Counted from the first letter of the stretch, positions 9,215-19,489 are shown. The stretch: 57,413 nt of DNA from Mycobacterium sp. 852014-52450_SCH5900713 (GCF_001667075.1 NZ_LZIL01000057.1:1-57413), one strand, 5' to 3'. The notes: generated by a model not told the origin, from the letters alone. Translations and numbers: made by a program.

Positions 9215-12195
9215 CTGCCAAACACCTTCCGTACCACCGCTTTCGCCCGCCGCGTCACCCGCAGATAGTTGTCCAGGAACTCCCCGCCCTCGTCGGTCGG
9301 CCAGCCCGCGGCCACCGCGACAGCGTTGAGCTGGCGTCCCGGTCCCGGCAGCTGATCGGTCGGCTTGCCGCGCACCAGCACCAGCGCGTTGCGGGCCCGG
9401 GTGGCGGTCAGCCACGCCTGCCGCAGCAGATCGACCTCCTCGGCGGGCACCAGGTCGGCCGCGGCGATCGCGTCCAGGCACGCCAGCGTCGAGGTGTTGT
9501 GCAGGGCGGGAATCTGGTGCGCGTGCCGCAGCTGCATCAGCTGCACGGTCCATTCGATGTCGGCCAGTCCCCCGCGGCCCAGCTTGGTGTGCGTGTTGGG
9601 GTCGGCGCCGCGCGGCAACCGTTCGGACTCGACGCGGGCCTTGATGCGGCGGATCTCCCGCACCGCCTCGGCGGACACCCCGGCGGGCGGGTAGCGCGTC
9701 TCGTCGGCCATCAACAAGAACCGCTCACCCAGGTCCGCGTCGCCGGCGACCGCGTGCGCCCGCAGCAGGGCCTGAACCTCCCACGGCTGCGCCCACTGCT
9801 GGTAGTAGGCGGCGTAGGAACCCAGCGTGCGCACCAAGGGACCCTGGCGGCCCTCGGGCCGCAGGTTGATGTCGACCTCCAGCGGCGGATCGACGCTGGG
9901 CGTGCCCAGCAGCGTGCGAACCTGCTCGGCGACCGTCGTCGACCACCGGATCGCCACCGAGTCCTCGACGCCGGCCGCCGCCTCGCACACGAACATCACG
10001 TCGGCATCGGACCCGTAGCCCAGCTCCATGCCGCCCAGCCTGCCCATACCGATCACCGCGATAACCGCCGGCGCCTTGCCGTCCTTGGGGAGGTTGGCAC
10101 GCATGATCGCGTCCAGCGCGGCCTGCAGCACGGCCACCCACACCGAGGTAAGCCCCCGGCACACCTCGGTGACCTCGAGGAAGCCGAGCAGATCGGCCGA
10201 GCCGATGCGGGCCAGTTCGCGGCGGCGCAGCGTGCGGGCGGCCGCGATCGCGCGCACCGCGTCGGGGTGTCGGCTGGCCGAGGCGACCAGCGCCCTGGCC
10301 ACCGCGGCGGGATCCGTTTCGAGCAGCTTGGGGCCGGCCACGCCGTCGCTGTAGTCCTCGATCACCCGGGGCGCGCGCATCAACAGGTCCGGCACGTAGG
10401 CGGAGGTGCCGAGCACGTGCATGAGCCGCCTGGCGACCGCGGGCTTGTCACGCAGGGTGGCCAGGTACCAGTTCTCGGCGGCGAGCGCCTCGGACAGGCG
10501 GCGGTAGGCCAGCAGCCCGCCGTCGGGGTCGGGGGCGTACGACATCCAGTTCAGCAGTCGGGGCAGCAACACCGACTGGACGCGACCGCGCCGGCCGCTC
10601 TGGTTTACCAGCGCCGACATGTGCTTCAACGCCGTCTGCGGTCCCTCGTAGCCGAGCGCGGCGAGCTGCCGTTCGGCGGCCTCCGACGTCATGCCGTGCC
10701 CGATCTCCAGGCCGGTCGGGCCGATCGATTCCAGCAGCGGCTGGTAGAAGAGCTTGGCGTGCAGCTGCGAAACCCGCAGGTTCTGGTGCCGCAGCTCCTC
10801 GCGCAGCACGCCCGCGGCGTCGTGCCGTCCGTCGGGCCGGATATGCGCGGCGCGGGCCAGCCAGCGCACCGCCTCCTCGTCCTCGGCCTCGGGCAGCAGG
10901 TGGGTGCGTTTGAGCCGCTGCAGCTGCAGGCGGTGCTCGAGGAGCCGGAGGAATTCGTAGGAGGCGGTCAGGTTCGCTGCGTCCTCGCGGCCGATGTAGC
11001 CGCCCTGACCCAACGCGTCGAGCGCGGCCACCGTGGACGCGACGTGCAGCGACTCGTCGCTGCGGCCGTGCACCAGCTGCAGCAGCTGCACCGCGAACTC
11101 AACGTCCCGCAGGCCGCCGCTGCCGAGTTTGATCTCACGCCCACGCACGTCGGCGGGCACCAGCTGCTCGACCCGACGGCGCATGGCCTGCACCTCACCG
11201 ACGAAGTCCTCGCGCTCGCAGGCGACCCACACCATCGGCATCAACGCGGTCAGGTAGCGCTCGGCGAGCTCCTGATCGCCCACGGCCGCGCGGGCTTTCA
11301 ACAGCGCCTGGAATTCCCAGGTCTTCGCCCAGCGCTGGTAATAGGCGATGTGCGATTCGACGGTGCGGACCAGCTCGCCGCTGCGGCCCGCCGGCCGCAG
11401 CCCGGCATCGACCTGGAAGAAGGCCTCCGATGCGATCCGCATCATCTCGCCGGCCAGCCGGGTGGTGAGCGCGTCGGCGCGCTCACCGACGAAAATGACG
11501 TCGACGTCGCTGACGTAGTTCAGTTCGCGGGCACCGCATTTGCCCATCGCGATGACGGCCAGCCGTGGGGCCTGGCGGTCGCCGCACACGCCGGCCTCGG
11601 CGGCCCGAAGCGCGGCGGCCAGCGCGGCGTCCGCCAAGTCCGACAGCTGGGCACCCACCACGGTGAACGGCAGCACCGGCTCGTCTTCCACCGTCGCGGC
11701 CAGGTCGAGCGCGGCCAGCACCAGCAGCTGGTCGCGGTAAAGCGTCTGCAGGCGCGTCACAACCGAACCCGGCGCATCCGACGCCCGGTCGACACAGTCG
11801 GTGAACGCCGCCCGCAGCTCGTCGCGCGTGGACAGTTTGGCCTTGCCCCGCAACAGTTTCCATGACTCGGGATGCACGACCAGGTGGTCCCCGAGGGCCA
11901 GCGACGCGCCGAGCACCGCGAACAGCCGCCCGCGCAAGGGCCGTTCGGCGAGCAGCGCGGCGTTGAGCTCGTCCCAGTCGGTGTCGGGATTCTCCGCCAG
12001 CCGGATCAGGGCGCGCAGCGCGGCGTCGGGGTCGGGCGCGCGCGACAGTGCCCACAGCAGGTCGACGTGGGCCTGGTCGTCGTGGTCGTACCAACCCAGC
12101 TGCGCCAGGCGATCGCCCGCGGAAGGATCGACCAGGCCAAGCCGGCCCACGCTGGGCAGCCGGGGGCGCTGCGTCGCGGGTTTGGTCACGCCCAC
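9211..12195 (-). CDS. glnE: Bifunctional glutamine synthetase adenylyltransferase/deadenylase GlnE
   Basis: Adds and removes AMP at Tyr406 of GlnA1 in response to nitrogen status. It is 994 aa with a GTG start, the mycobacterial length. Two nucleotidyltransferase domains are visible. The N-terminal one has GKCGARELNYVSDVDVIFVG with the catalytic DxD. The C-terminal one has GMGRLGGMELGYGSDADVMFV, also with DxD. Each is followed by a helical regulatory region with a GRGGL/GSGGLRD motif. It lies between glnA1 and glnA2. Confidence 0.98.
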   Translation of the reverse strand: MGVTKPATQRPRLPSVGRLGLVDPSAGDRLAQLGWYDHDDQAHVDLLWALSRAPDPDAALRALIRLAENPDTDWDELNAALLAERPLRGRLFAVLGASLALGDHLVVHPESWKLLRGKAKLSTRDELRAAFTDCVDRASDAPGSVVTRLQTLYRDQLLVLAALDLAATVEDEPVLPFTVVGAQLSDLADAALAAALRAAEAGVCGDRQAPRLAVIAMGKCGARELNYVSDVDVIFVGERADALTTRLAGEMMRIASEAFFQVDAGLRPAGRSGELVRTVESHIAYYQRWAKTWEFQALLKARAAVGDQELAERYLTALMPMVWVACEREDFVGEVQAMRRRVEQLVPADVRGREIKLGSGGLRDVEFAVQLLQLVHGRSDESLHVASTVAALDALGQGGYIGREDAANLTASYEFLRLLEHRLQLQRLKRTHLLPEAEDEEAVRWLARAAHIRPDGRHDAAGVLREELRHQNLRVSQLHAKLFYQPLLESIGPTGLEIGHGMTSEAAERQLAALGYEGPQTALKHMSALVNQSGRRGRVQSVLLPRLLNWMSYAPDPDGGLLAYRRLSEALAAENWYLATLRDKPAVARRLMHVLGTSAYVPDLLMRAPRVIEDYSDGVAGPKLLETDPAAVARALVASASRHPDAVRAIAAARTLRRRELARIGSADLLGFLEVTEVCRGLTSVWVAVLQAALDAIMRANLPKDGKAPAVIAVIGMGRLGGMELGYGSDADVMFVCEAAAGVEDSVAIRWSTTVAEQVRTLLGTPSVDPPLEVDINLRPEGRQGPLVRTLGSYAAYYQQWAQPWEVQALLRAHAVAGDADLGERFLLMADETRYPPAGVSAEAVREIRRIKARVESERLPRGADPNTHTKLGRGGLADIEWTVQLMQLRHAHQIPALHNTSTLACLDAIAAADLVPAEEVDLLRQAWLTATRARNALVLVRGKPTDQLPGPGRQLNAVAVAAGWPTDEGGEFLDNYLRVTRRAKAVVRKVFGS

Positions 12196-12259
12196 GACGG
12201 TATCGCAACCGCCCTGCGTTGCAGGGTTAAGGCGGACGCCCTGTTAACGGTGACGCGGG

Positions 12260-13597
12260 CTACAGCGACAGATAGGTGCTCAGCTCGTACTGCGTGACAT
12301 GGCTGCGGTAGTTCGCCCACTCCGTGCGCTTGTTGCGCAGGAAGAAGTCAAAAACGTGCTCTCCCAAAGTTTCCGCGACCAGCTCGGAGGACTCCATGGC
12401 GCGCAGCGCGCTGTCCAGGCTGGTCGGCAGCTCGCGGTAGCCCATCGCGATCCGCTCCTCGGGCGTCAGGTCCCACACGTTGTCCTCGGCCTGCGGCCCC
12501 AGCACGTAGCCCTTCTCCACCCCGCGCAGTCCGGCGGCCAGCAGCACGGCGAACGTCAGGTACGGGTTGCAGGCCGAGTCGGGACTGCGCACCTCGATGC
12601 GGCGCGACGACGTCTTGTGCGGGGTGTACATCGGCACCCGCACCAGCGCCGACCGGTTGGCCGCCCCCCACGACGCCGCAGTGGGCGCCTCACCACCCTG
12701 CACCAGCCGCTTGTAGGAGTTGACCCATTGGTTGGTGACCGCGCTGATCTCGGAGGCGTGCTCGAGGATGCCGGCGATGAAGGACTTGCCCACGTCGGAG
12801 AGCTGCAGCGGGTCGTCGGGGCTGTGGAAGGCGTTGACGTCACCCTCGAACAGGCTCATGTGGGTGTGCATCGCCGAGCCGGGGTGCTGCCCGAACGGCT
12901 TGGGCATGAAGGACGCCCGGGCGCCGTTCTCGATCGCGACCTCCTTGATGACGTAGCGGAACGTCATCACGTTGTCGGCCATCGACAGCGCGTCGGCGAA
13001 TCGCAGGTCGATCTCCTGCTGGCCGGGCGCGCCTTCGTGGTGGCTGAACTCCACCGAGATGCCCATGAATTCCAGCGACTCGATCGCGTGGCGGCGGAAG
13101 TTCGAGGCGGAGTCGTGCACCGCCTGGTCGAAGTAGCCGGCGTTGTCGACCGGGACGGGCACCGACCCGTCGTCCGGGCCCGGCTTGAGCAGGAAGAACT
13201 CGATCTCGGGGTGGACGTAGCAGGAGAATCCGAGGTCGTTGGCCTTCTGTAGCTGGCGGCGCAGCACGTGCCGCGGGTCGGCCCAGGACGGCGAGCCGTC
13301 CGGCATGGTGATGTCGCAGAACATCCGCGCCGAGTGGTGGTGGCCGCCGGAAGCCCACGGCAGCACCTGGAAGGTCGACGGGTCCGGATTGGCCACGGTG
13401 TCGGATTCGGAGACCCGCGAGAAGCCCTCGATCGAGGAGCCGTCGAAGCCGATCCCCTCCTCGAAGGCGCCTTCGAGTTCGGCCGGGGCGATGGCAACCG
13501 ACTTGAGGAAACCGAGCACATCGGTGAACCACAGCCGAACAAAGCGGATATCCCGTTCCTCCAGGGTGCGGAGGACGAATTCCTTCTGGCGATCCAT
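12260..13597 (-). CDS. glnA2: Glutamine synthetase GlnA2 (type I-alpha-like)
   Basis: The second glutamine synthetase, 445 aa. ATG 13597 gives the MDRQKEFVLRTLEERD start known from M. tuberculosis. It retains FDGSS, HPEIEFFLL, PGSAMHTHMS and NRSALVRVP. The GlnA1-type KDLYELP adenylylation loop is absent (VWDLTPEER occupies this position), so GlnE is not expected to modify it. It is divergent from no gene and lies just downstream of the caeA-type gene on the same strand. Confidence 0.96.
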   Translation of the reverse strand: MDRQKEFVLRTLEERDIRFVRLWFTDVLGFLKSVAIAPAELEGAFEEGIGFDGSSIEGFSRVSESDTVANPDPSTFQVLPWASGGHHHSARMFCDITMPDGSPSWADPRHVLRRQLQKANDLGFSCYVHPEIEFFLLKPGPDDGSVPVPVDNAGYFDQAVHDSASNFRRHAIESLEFMGISVEFSHHEGAPGQQEIDLRFADALSMADNVMTFRYVIKEVAIENGARASFMPKPFGQHPGSAMHTHMSLFEGDVNAFHSPDDPLQLSDVGKSFIAGILEHASEISAVTNQWVNSYKRLVQGGEAPTAASWGAANRSALVRVPMYTPHKTSSRRIEVRSPDSACNPYLTFAVLLAAGLRGVEKGYVLGPQAEDNVWDLTPEERIAMGYRELPTSLDSALRAMESSELVAETLGEHVFDFFLRNKRTEWANYRSHVTQYELSTYLSL

Positions 13598-13620
13598 AAC
13601 CGAAACAGTAGGCAACAGCT

Positions 13621-13636
13621 GTTAATTCTGTGTTAC
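13621..13636 (-). promoter_or_regulatory. Candidate GlnR box upstream of glnA2
   Basis: On the minus strand this reads GTAAC-N6-TTAAC, an AC-N9-AC match, 24 bp upstream of the glnA2 start. It overlaps the edge of a short palindrome AACAGCTGTT (13614-13623). It resembles the element before glnA1. Assignment is by pattern only. Confidence 0.35.
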
Positions 13637-13688
13637 CGACGCGCGATCACAACAATTGCGAACATTGCAAACAGGCTGCTCAGTGCGG

Positions 13689-15251
13689 TCACGACTTGCA
13701 GCGGTAGGACGCGGGCGGCAACGTGCCCGCGACGAGATAACGCGTGACCGCTGCGTCCACACACTGATCGCCGTTGAACACCGCGGTGTGCTGCGTGCCG
13801 TCGTAGGTGATCAACGGGCCGCCCAACTGGCGCGCCAGGTTCACCCCGGCCTGATATGGGGTGGCCGGGTCGTGCGTGGTGGAGACCACGACGACCTTGC
13901 CCGACGCCGCGGGCGACGCGGCGTGCGGCGTCGATGTCGCCGGGACCGGCCACAGCGCGCACAGATCGCGAGGCGCGTTGCCGGTGAACGGCCCGTAGCT
14001 GAGGAAGGGGGCGGCCTGGCGGATGCGCTGATCGGCGGAAACCCAGCTCGCCGAATCCCGCGGGGTGGGCGCGTCGACGCACCGGATCGCGTTGAAGGCG
14101 TCCTGATCGTTGGTGTAGTGCCCGCTGCGGTCCCGGCCCTCGTAGTCGTCGGCGAGCAGCAACAGGTCGCCCGCGTCGGTGCCGCGCTGCAGCCCGAGCA
14201 GGCCGCTGGTCAGGTACTTCCAGTGCGCCGGGGTGTAAAGCGCGTTGATGGTGCCGGTGGTGGCGTCGGCGTAGCTCAGGCCGCGCGGGTCCGACGTGCG
14301 GCCTGGCTTGGCGACCAACGGGTCGACCAGCGCGTGGTAACGGTTGATGAATTGGGTGGGGTCGGTGCCCAACGGGCAGCCCGCCGAGCGGGCGCAGTCG
14401 GCGGCGTAGTCGTTGAAAGCGGTTTGGAATCCCGCCATCTGCTGAACGTTTTCGTCGACCGGTCCGACGGTCGGGTCGATCGCGCCGTCGAGCACCATCG
14501 TCCGGACGTGGGCACCGAACTTCTCCAGGTAGGCCGTGCCCAACTCGGTGCCGTAGCTGTAACCGAGGTAGCTGATCTGATCATCGCCGAGCGCCTGACG
14601 GACCATGTCCATGTCGCGCGCCACGGACGCGGTGCCGACGTTGGCCAGGAACCCGTTTCCCATCCGGGAAGCGCACTGCTGGGCCAACTGCTGATAGAGC
14701 TGTTCGATGTGGGCCACGCCGGCCTGGCTGTAGTCGACCAGCGGCTCGCGCCGGTAGGCGTCGAACTCGGCGTCCGAGCGGCAGCGCAGCGCCGGGGTCG
14801 AGTGGCCCACTCCCCGCGGGTCGAAGCCGACCAGGTCGAAGTGCTGCCTGATCGGCGTGCCCTCCAGATCCGGGGCCATTGCGGTCACCATGTCCACGGC
14901 GGACCCGCCGGGACCGCCCGGGTTGACCAGCAGCGCGCCGATCCGTTGGCCGGTCGCCGGCACCCGGATCACCGCCAGGTTCGCTTGGCCGGCTCCCGGG
15001 TTGTCGTAGTCGACCGGGACGGCGACGGTGGTGCATTGCGCGGTGGGGAGTTCGCTTGTATCCGTGGCGAATTGACCGCAACTCCCCCACGGCTGCGGCG
15101 TCGCGACCGCCGGCTTCGGGGCGGGGGTCTGCCCCGCACCGGGTTCCGGGGTGGCGCCGGCCACCGGCAGTCCCACCGCCGATTGCCCGACCAACAGCCC
15201 GAATGACAGCAGCGCCGAGCTCAATGATCTCAGGCGCGACATGGCAGTCAT
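13689..15251 (-). CDS. Secreted alpha/beta-hydrolase, tripeptidyl-peptidase-like (CaeA paralogue, Rv2223c-like)
   Basis: A 520-aa exported serine hydrolase. The N-terminal signal peptide (about residues 5-33) ends near AGA, followed by a Pro/Ala-rich linker. The oxyanion-side NPGGPGGSA, nucleophile elbow GYSYGTELG (Ser), the THDPATPY Asp region and DGTQHT (His) make a complete SGNH-unrelated alpha/beta triad like that of Streptomyces TAP proteases. It has no lipobox, unlike its neighbour. The two genes are a tandem duplication, with 99 bp between them. Confidence 0.9.
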   Translation of the reverse strand: MTAMSRLRSLSSALLSFGLLVGQSAVGLPVAGATPEPGAGQTPAPKPAVATPQPWGSCGQFATDTSELPTAQCTTVAVPVDYDNPGAGQANLAVIRVPATGQRIGALLVNPGGPGGSAVDMVTAMAPDLEGTPIRQHFDLVGFDPRGVGHSTPALRCRSDAEFDAYRREPLVDYSQAGVAHIEQLYQQLAQQCASRMGNGFLANVGTASVARDMDMVRQALGDDQISYLGYSYGTELGTAYLEKFGAHVRTMVLDGAIDPTVGPVDENVQQMAGFQTAFNDYAADCARSAGCPLGTDPTQFINRYHALVDPLVAKPGRTSDPRGLSYADATTGTINALYTPAHWKYLTSGLLGLQRGTDAGDLLLLADDYEGRDRSGHYTNDQDAFNAIRCVDAPTPRDSASWVSADQRIRQAAPFLSYGPFTGNAPRDLCALWPVPATSTPHAASPAASGKVVVVSTTHDPATPYQAGVNLARQLGGPLITYDGTQHTAVFNGDQCVDAAVTRYLVAGTLPPASYRCKS

Positions 15252-15350
15252 CGTGTCAGCCCCGGGTACCCGAAGTGGCGCGAAACGGTTACGCCTTGGT
15301 CTCGTCTGGCGGCCGTCCGAGCGTGCGGGCGCGTCAGACCTCCACGCGCA

Positions 15351-16907
15351 CTAGCACTTCGCGCCGCTGGGCGGCGTGGCGCCGCCGACCAGATACGCCG
15401 TGACGTAGTTGTCGACGCAACCGTCGCCCTGGAACACCACCGTGTGCTGGGTTCCGTCGTAGGTCAGCAGCGAACTGCGCAGCTGGTTGGCCAGGTCGAC
15501 GCCGGCCTTGTAAGGGGTCGCCGGATCATGGGTGGTCGACACCACCACGGTCGGCGCCAGGCCGGGCGCGGAGATGGTGTGCGGCTTGCTCGTCGGCGGC
15601 ACCGGCCAGAACGCGCAGGTGCCCAGCGGGGCGTCACCGGTAAAAGTGCCGTAGCTCATGAACGGCGCGATCTCCCGCGAGCGACGGTCCTCGTCAATCA
15701 CCTTGGCGCGGTCGGTGATTGGCGGCTGGTCGACGCAGTTGATCGCCACCCGCGCGTCGGTGGCGTTGGTGTAGTGACCGTGCGCGTCGCGACGCATGTA
15801 CATGTCGGCAAGGGCGAGCAGGGTGTCGCCGCGGTGGTTGACCAGTTCGCCCAGTCCGTCGGTCAGGTGGTGCCACAACGTCGGCGAGTACAGCGCCATG
15901 ATCGTGCCGACGATGGCGTCGCTATAGCTCAGTCCGCGCGGGTCGTTGGTGGGGACGGGCCTGCCGACCATCGGGTTGTTGGGGTCGACCAACGGGTCGA
16001 CCAGGCTGTGGTAGACGTCGACGGCCTTGGCCGGGTCGGTCCCCAGCGGGCAGCTGGATTGCTTCGCGCAATCGGTGGCGAAGTCGTTGAACGCGTCCTG
16101 AAAACCCTTGGCCTGACGCAGGTCTGCTTCGATGGGGTCGGCGTTGGGGTCGACGGCGCCGTCGAGGATCATCGCCCGCACTTTGTCGGGGTAGGCCTCG
16201 GCGTAGGCGGAGCCGATCCGGGTGCCGTAGGAGTAGCCGAGGTAGGTCAGCTTGTCGTCGCCCAGCGCCGCGCGGATCGCGTCCAGGTCTCTGGCCACGT
16301 TGACCGTGCCGACGTTGGCCAGAAAGTTCTTGCCCATCTTGCCGACGCAGCGGCCGACGAAGTCCTTGGTTTCGTCCTCGATGTGGGCCACGCCGGCCGG
16401 GCTGTAGTCGACGTTCGGCTCCGTGCGCAGCCGGTCGTTGTCGGCGTCGGAATTGCACCAGATGGACGGCCGCGACGACCCCACTCCACGGGGGTCGAAG
16501 CCCACCAGATCGAACCGTTCGCGGACGCGTTTCGGCAGCGACTGAACGACACCCAGCGCGGCCTCCATACCTGACTCGCCGGGACCGCCGGGGTTGATCA
16601 CCAGCGAGCCGATCTTGTCCCCGGTGGCGGGGAAGCGAATCATCGCCAGCGTCGCCACGTCACCGTCGAGGTGGTCGTAGTCGACGGGCACCGCCAGCTT
16701 GCCGCACAGCGCTCCGGCGGGAATCTTGACCTTCGGGTTCGCCGTCCGACAGGGTGTCCACTCCACCGCCTGTCCGAGCTTCGGCTCCGCCAGCAGGGCG
16801 CGGCCGCCGACGACGCGCACGCAGCCCGCGAGAAGGAGCGCCACGGCCGCGACCGTTGTCGAAACCAGCAGCGTGCGCGCAATCTTGTCGCGGCGAGACA
16901 GACCCAT
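15351..16907 (-). CDS. caeA: Cell-envelope serine hydrolase CaeA/Hip1 (lipoprotein)
   Basis: A 518-aa cell-wall-associated serine protease; the M. tuberculosis orthologue Hip1 cleaves GroEL2 and dampens host responses. The signal sequence ends in the lipobox LAGC with Cys29 as the acylation site. The nucleophile is Ser226 in GYSYGTRIG, with Asp in THDPATPY and His in DGTQHT. The start follows the conserved MGLSRRDKIAR opening; in-frame sequence further upstream belongs to the neighbouring gene. High conservation makes the identification firm. Confidence 0.94.
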   Translation of the reverse strand: MGLSRRDKIARTLLVSTTVAAVALLLAGCVRVVGGRALLAEPKLGQAVEWTPCRTANPKVKIPAGALCGKLAVPVDYDHLDGDVATLAMIRFPATGDKIGSLVINPGGPGESGMEAALGVVQSLPKRVRERFDLVGFDPRGVGSSRPSIWCNSDADNDRLRTEPNVDYSPAGVAHIEDETKDFVGRCVGKMGKNFLANVGTVNVARDLDAIRAALGDDKLTYLGYSYGTRIGSAYAEAYPDKVRAMILDGAVDPNADPIEADLRQAKGFQDAFNDFATDCAKQSSCPLGTDPAKAVDVYHSLVDPLVDPNNPMVGRPVPTNDPRGLSYSDAIVGTIMALYSPTLWHHLTDGLGELVNHRGDTLLALADMYMRRDAHGHYTNATDARVAINCVDQPPITDRAKVIDEDRRSREIAPFMSYGTFTGDAPLGTCAFWPVPPTSKPHTISAPGLAPTVVVSTTHDPATPYKAGVDLANQLRSSLLTYDGTQHTVVFQGDGCVDNYVTAYLVGGATPPSGAKC

Positions 16908-16963
16908 GCCAACATATGCTGCCAGAGGAAACCTGAGATCCTCATGAGCGGCACCACCGCCGG

Positions 16964-18358
16964 CTATCGGGTGGCCGCGAGCAACTCCTCCATCGCCACC
17001 GCGAACTCGTCGGCCATCTCCCACAAGTCCGGCAACAGATCGGGGCATGAGAGCAGCCCGACGTCCAACTTGCCCCGCAGCGACATCGCGGTGATGTTGA
17101 GTCCCGACCCGTGGAAGATCGGCCCCAGCGGATACATCGCCTTGACCTCGCAGCCCAGCATGTACAGCGGCACCTGCGGACCCGGCACATTGGACACCAC
17201 CAGGTTGTGCACCGGCATGGTGTCGGTGAACCGCGTCCTGGCATAGAGCCGCATCGCGATACCGAAAACCGCCGGCGCGGCGAACTGTGTCCAATCCTGT
17301 AACAGCGACGCGCCGATGGCGGAACTGTGTTCCTTGGCAACCGAATTCGCATGGGCGATGACCTTCAGGCGCTCCACCGGATCCGCGATTTCGGTATGCA
17401 GGCTGGAGAACATCGCCGACACCTGGTTGCGGCCGGGCCGGTCGGATTTTCCGTGCACGGAAACCGGCACCGACGCCACCAACGGCGAGTCCGGCAAAGC
17501 GTTTCGGTCGGCCAGGTATTGGCGCAGCACAGCGGACACCAATGCCATCACCACGTCGTTGACTTTGACGCCGTCGAATCGATTCTTAACCGCTTTGATG
17601 TCGTCGAGATTCAATTCGGCGTAGGCGATGTTTCGGCGGTCGGTGATCCGGGCGTTGAATGCGGTGGCCGGCGCGGCGAACGGTCGCGCCATCGCTTGGC
17701 CCTCGCGCGCCCGCCGCAGCGTGGCGACCACCGAGGAGACGGTGTCGGGCACCACATTGGCCAGCTGCAGCGGCCGGGCGGCGAATCGGACGAGCCCGCC
17801 CGCGGCGATCTGCCACCCACTGGCCCCGCCCACCCCGCGGGCCGGGTCCGGGGGCGGGGCGTCGGGCTCGGTGCCGCAAAGCTGTGACATCAGGTTGGCG
17901 CCGGTCACGCCGTCGACTCCGGCGTGATGCACCTTGGTCATCACCGCCAGCCTCCCGTCACGATGGCAATCGGTGCCCGCCACGCCCTCGACAACCCACA
18001 TCTCCCACAGCGGCCGGCGCCGGTCCAACGGCGACTCCGCGATATGCCCGCAGATCTCGGCGAGCTCGGCGCGGCCACCCGGCGCGGGTAGCGCGATCCG
18101 GTGCAGATGACGGTCGAGCTCGAAGTTCTCGTCGTCCACCCAGACCGGATGATCGAGATTCAGCAGGTTGTCGGCCAGCTTCTCGCGGAACTCCGGGATC
18201 GCTTTGATGCGCAGTGACAACGCGTCGCGCAGCCGGTCGAAGGTGTAGCCGCCGGGCATCGTCGAGGTGTCCAACTCCATGATCGAGCACACGTGCATGG
18301 GCTGCGACGAGGTCTCCAGGTAGAGGAAGCTGGCGTCGAGTCCGCTGAGCCGCTGCAT
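16964..18358 (-). CDS. Wax ester synthase/diacylglycerol acyltransferase (WS/DGAT)
   Basis: A 464-aa acyltransferase that makes triacylglycerol or wax esters from acyl-CoA. It begins with the family MQRLSGLDASFLYLET opening. The catalytic HHxxxDG is HHAGVDG (H144, H145, D149). The conserved NVVMALVSAV-like segment reads NDVVMALVSAV, and PLYMLG and NITAMSLRGKL occur near the C-terminus. Mycobacteria have many paralogues and this one cannot be assigned to a named Tgs gene. It sits between caeA and panB, where M. tuberculosis has none as I recall it. Confidence 0.92.
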   Translation of the reverse strand: MQRLSGLDASFLYLETSSQPMHVCSIMELDTSTMPGGYTFDRLRDALSLRIKAIPEFREKLADNLLNLDHPVWVDDENFELDRHLHRIALPAPGGRAELAEICGHIAESPLDRRRPLWEMWVVEGVAGTDCHRDGRLAVMTKVHHAGVDGVTGANLMSQLCGTEPDAPPPDPARGVGGASGWQIAAGGLVRFAARPLQLANVVPDTVSSVVATLRRAREGQAMARPFAAPATAFNARITDRRNIAYAELNLDDIKAVKNRFDGVKVNDVVMALVSAVLRQYLADRNALPDSPLVASVPVSVHGKSDRPGRNQVSAMFSSLHTEIADPVERLKVIAHANSVAKEHSSAIGASLLQDWTQFAAPAVFGIAMRLYARTRFTDTMPVHNLVVSNVPGPQVPLYMLGCEVKAMYPLGPIFHGSGLNITAMSLRGKLDVGLLSCPDLLPDLWEMADEFAVAMEELLAATR

Positions 18359-18489
18359 CCGAGCATGGTATGTCTCACATCACAGTGGCGGTGCAACCGC
18401 GCAGAAGAAATGGCAGAATGGCACCGTCAGACGAACCCGGGGACCTTATCCGGCCACGAGGATCGAACCGACCACCTATAGGGACAATG

Positions 18490-19335
18490 ATGTCTGAGCA
18501 AAACGTTTACGGTGCAGGCACGTCCGAGCACGCGCAGCCGCTCACCAAAATTCGCACGCACCACCTGCAGAAGATGAAGGCCGAAGGGCACAAGTGGGCC
18601 ATGCTCACGGCCTATGACTATTCGACCGCCCGCATTTTCGACGAGGCGGGCATTCCGGTCCTGCTGGTCGGCGACTCGGCCGCCAACGTCGTGTACGGCT
18701 ACGACACCACGGTGCCCGTCTCGATCGACGAGATGATCCCGCTGGTGCGCGGGGTCGTGCGGGGCGCCCGCCACGCACTGGTCGTCGCGGACCTGCCGTT
18801 CGGCAGCTACGAGGCGGGACCGGCCGCGGCCCTGACGTCGGCCACCCGATTCATGAAGGAGGGCGGCGCACACGCCGTCAAGCTTGAGGGTGGCGAGCGG
18901 GTCGCCGAGCAGATCGCCTGCCTGACCGCGGCCGGCATCCCCGTGATGGCGCACATCGGGTTCACGCCGCAGAGCGTGAACAGCTTGGGCGGCTTCCGTG
19001 TCCAGGGCCGCGGCGACGCCGCGGAACAGACCGTCGCCGACGCGATCGCCGTCGCCGAAGCCGGGGCCTTCTCCGTCGTCATGGAGATGGTGCCGGCCGA
19101 CCTGGCCACCCAGATCACCGGCAAGCTGACCATCCCGACCATCGGCATCGGAGCCGGCCCGAACTGCGACGGCCAGGTCCTGGTGTGGCAGGACATGGCC
19201 GGCGTCAGCAGCGGCAAGGCCGCCCGCTTCGTCAAGCGGTTCGCCGACATCGGCGGGGAATTGCGCCGGGCCGCAACGCAATATGCGCAAGAAGTGGCCG
19301 AGGGAGCCTTCCCGGCCGACGAGCACTGCTTCTGA
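18490..19335 (+). CDS. panB: 3-methyl-2-oxobutanoate hydroxymethyltransferase PanB
   Basis: First committed step of pantothenate synthesis: adds a hydroxymethyl group from 5,10-methylene-THF to alpha-ketoisovalerate. The second of two tandem ATGs (MSEQ) gives 281 aa, the M. tuberculosis length. Mg2+ and substrate motifs are visible: TAYDYSTARIFD, LVGDSAANV, the VMAHIGFTPQSVN region with the general base Glu in VVMEMVPA, and the IGIGAGPNCDGQVLV C-terminal segment. Confidence 0.97.
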   Translation: MSEQNVYGAGTSEHAQPLTKIRTHHLQKMKAEGHKWAMLTAYDYSTARIFDEAGIPVLLVGDSAANVVYGYDTTVPVSIDEMIPLVRGVVRGARHALVVADLPFGSYEAGPAAALTSATRFMKEGGAHAVKLEGGERVAEQIACLTAAGIPVMAHIGFTPQSVNSLGGFRVQGRGDAAEQTVADAIAVAEAGAFSVVMEMVPADLATQITGKLTIPTIGIGAGPNCDGQVLVWQDMAGVSSGKAARFVKRFADIGGELRRAATQYAQEVAEGAFPADEHCF

Positions 19336-19489
19336 CGGACGCCACCAGGGGTTTCCGCCCACCGCAACCCCCCGATCCTGTCAATTACCGAAAATCCTTG
19401 TGTGGCAGGCGGGTACGATTGCTCTTGGACAAATTCTCTACTCCGAGAGCAAGGGTGAACACATCGACCGGGGAATTTGCGGTGACTTC

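Noticed and set aside
9499..11865. Long plus-strand open frame (788 codons) opposite glnE
   Set aside because: The minus-strand frame is an unmistakable full-length GlnE; the antisense frame is an Arg/Gly/His-rich shadow of GC-rich codons.
13656..16574. Plus-strand frames opposite the two CaeA-type hydrolases
   Set aside because: Antisense of well-conserved secreted hydrolase genes.
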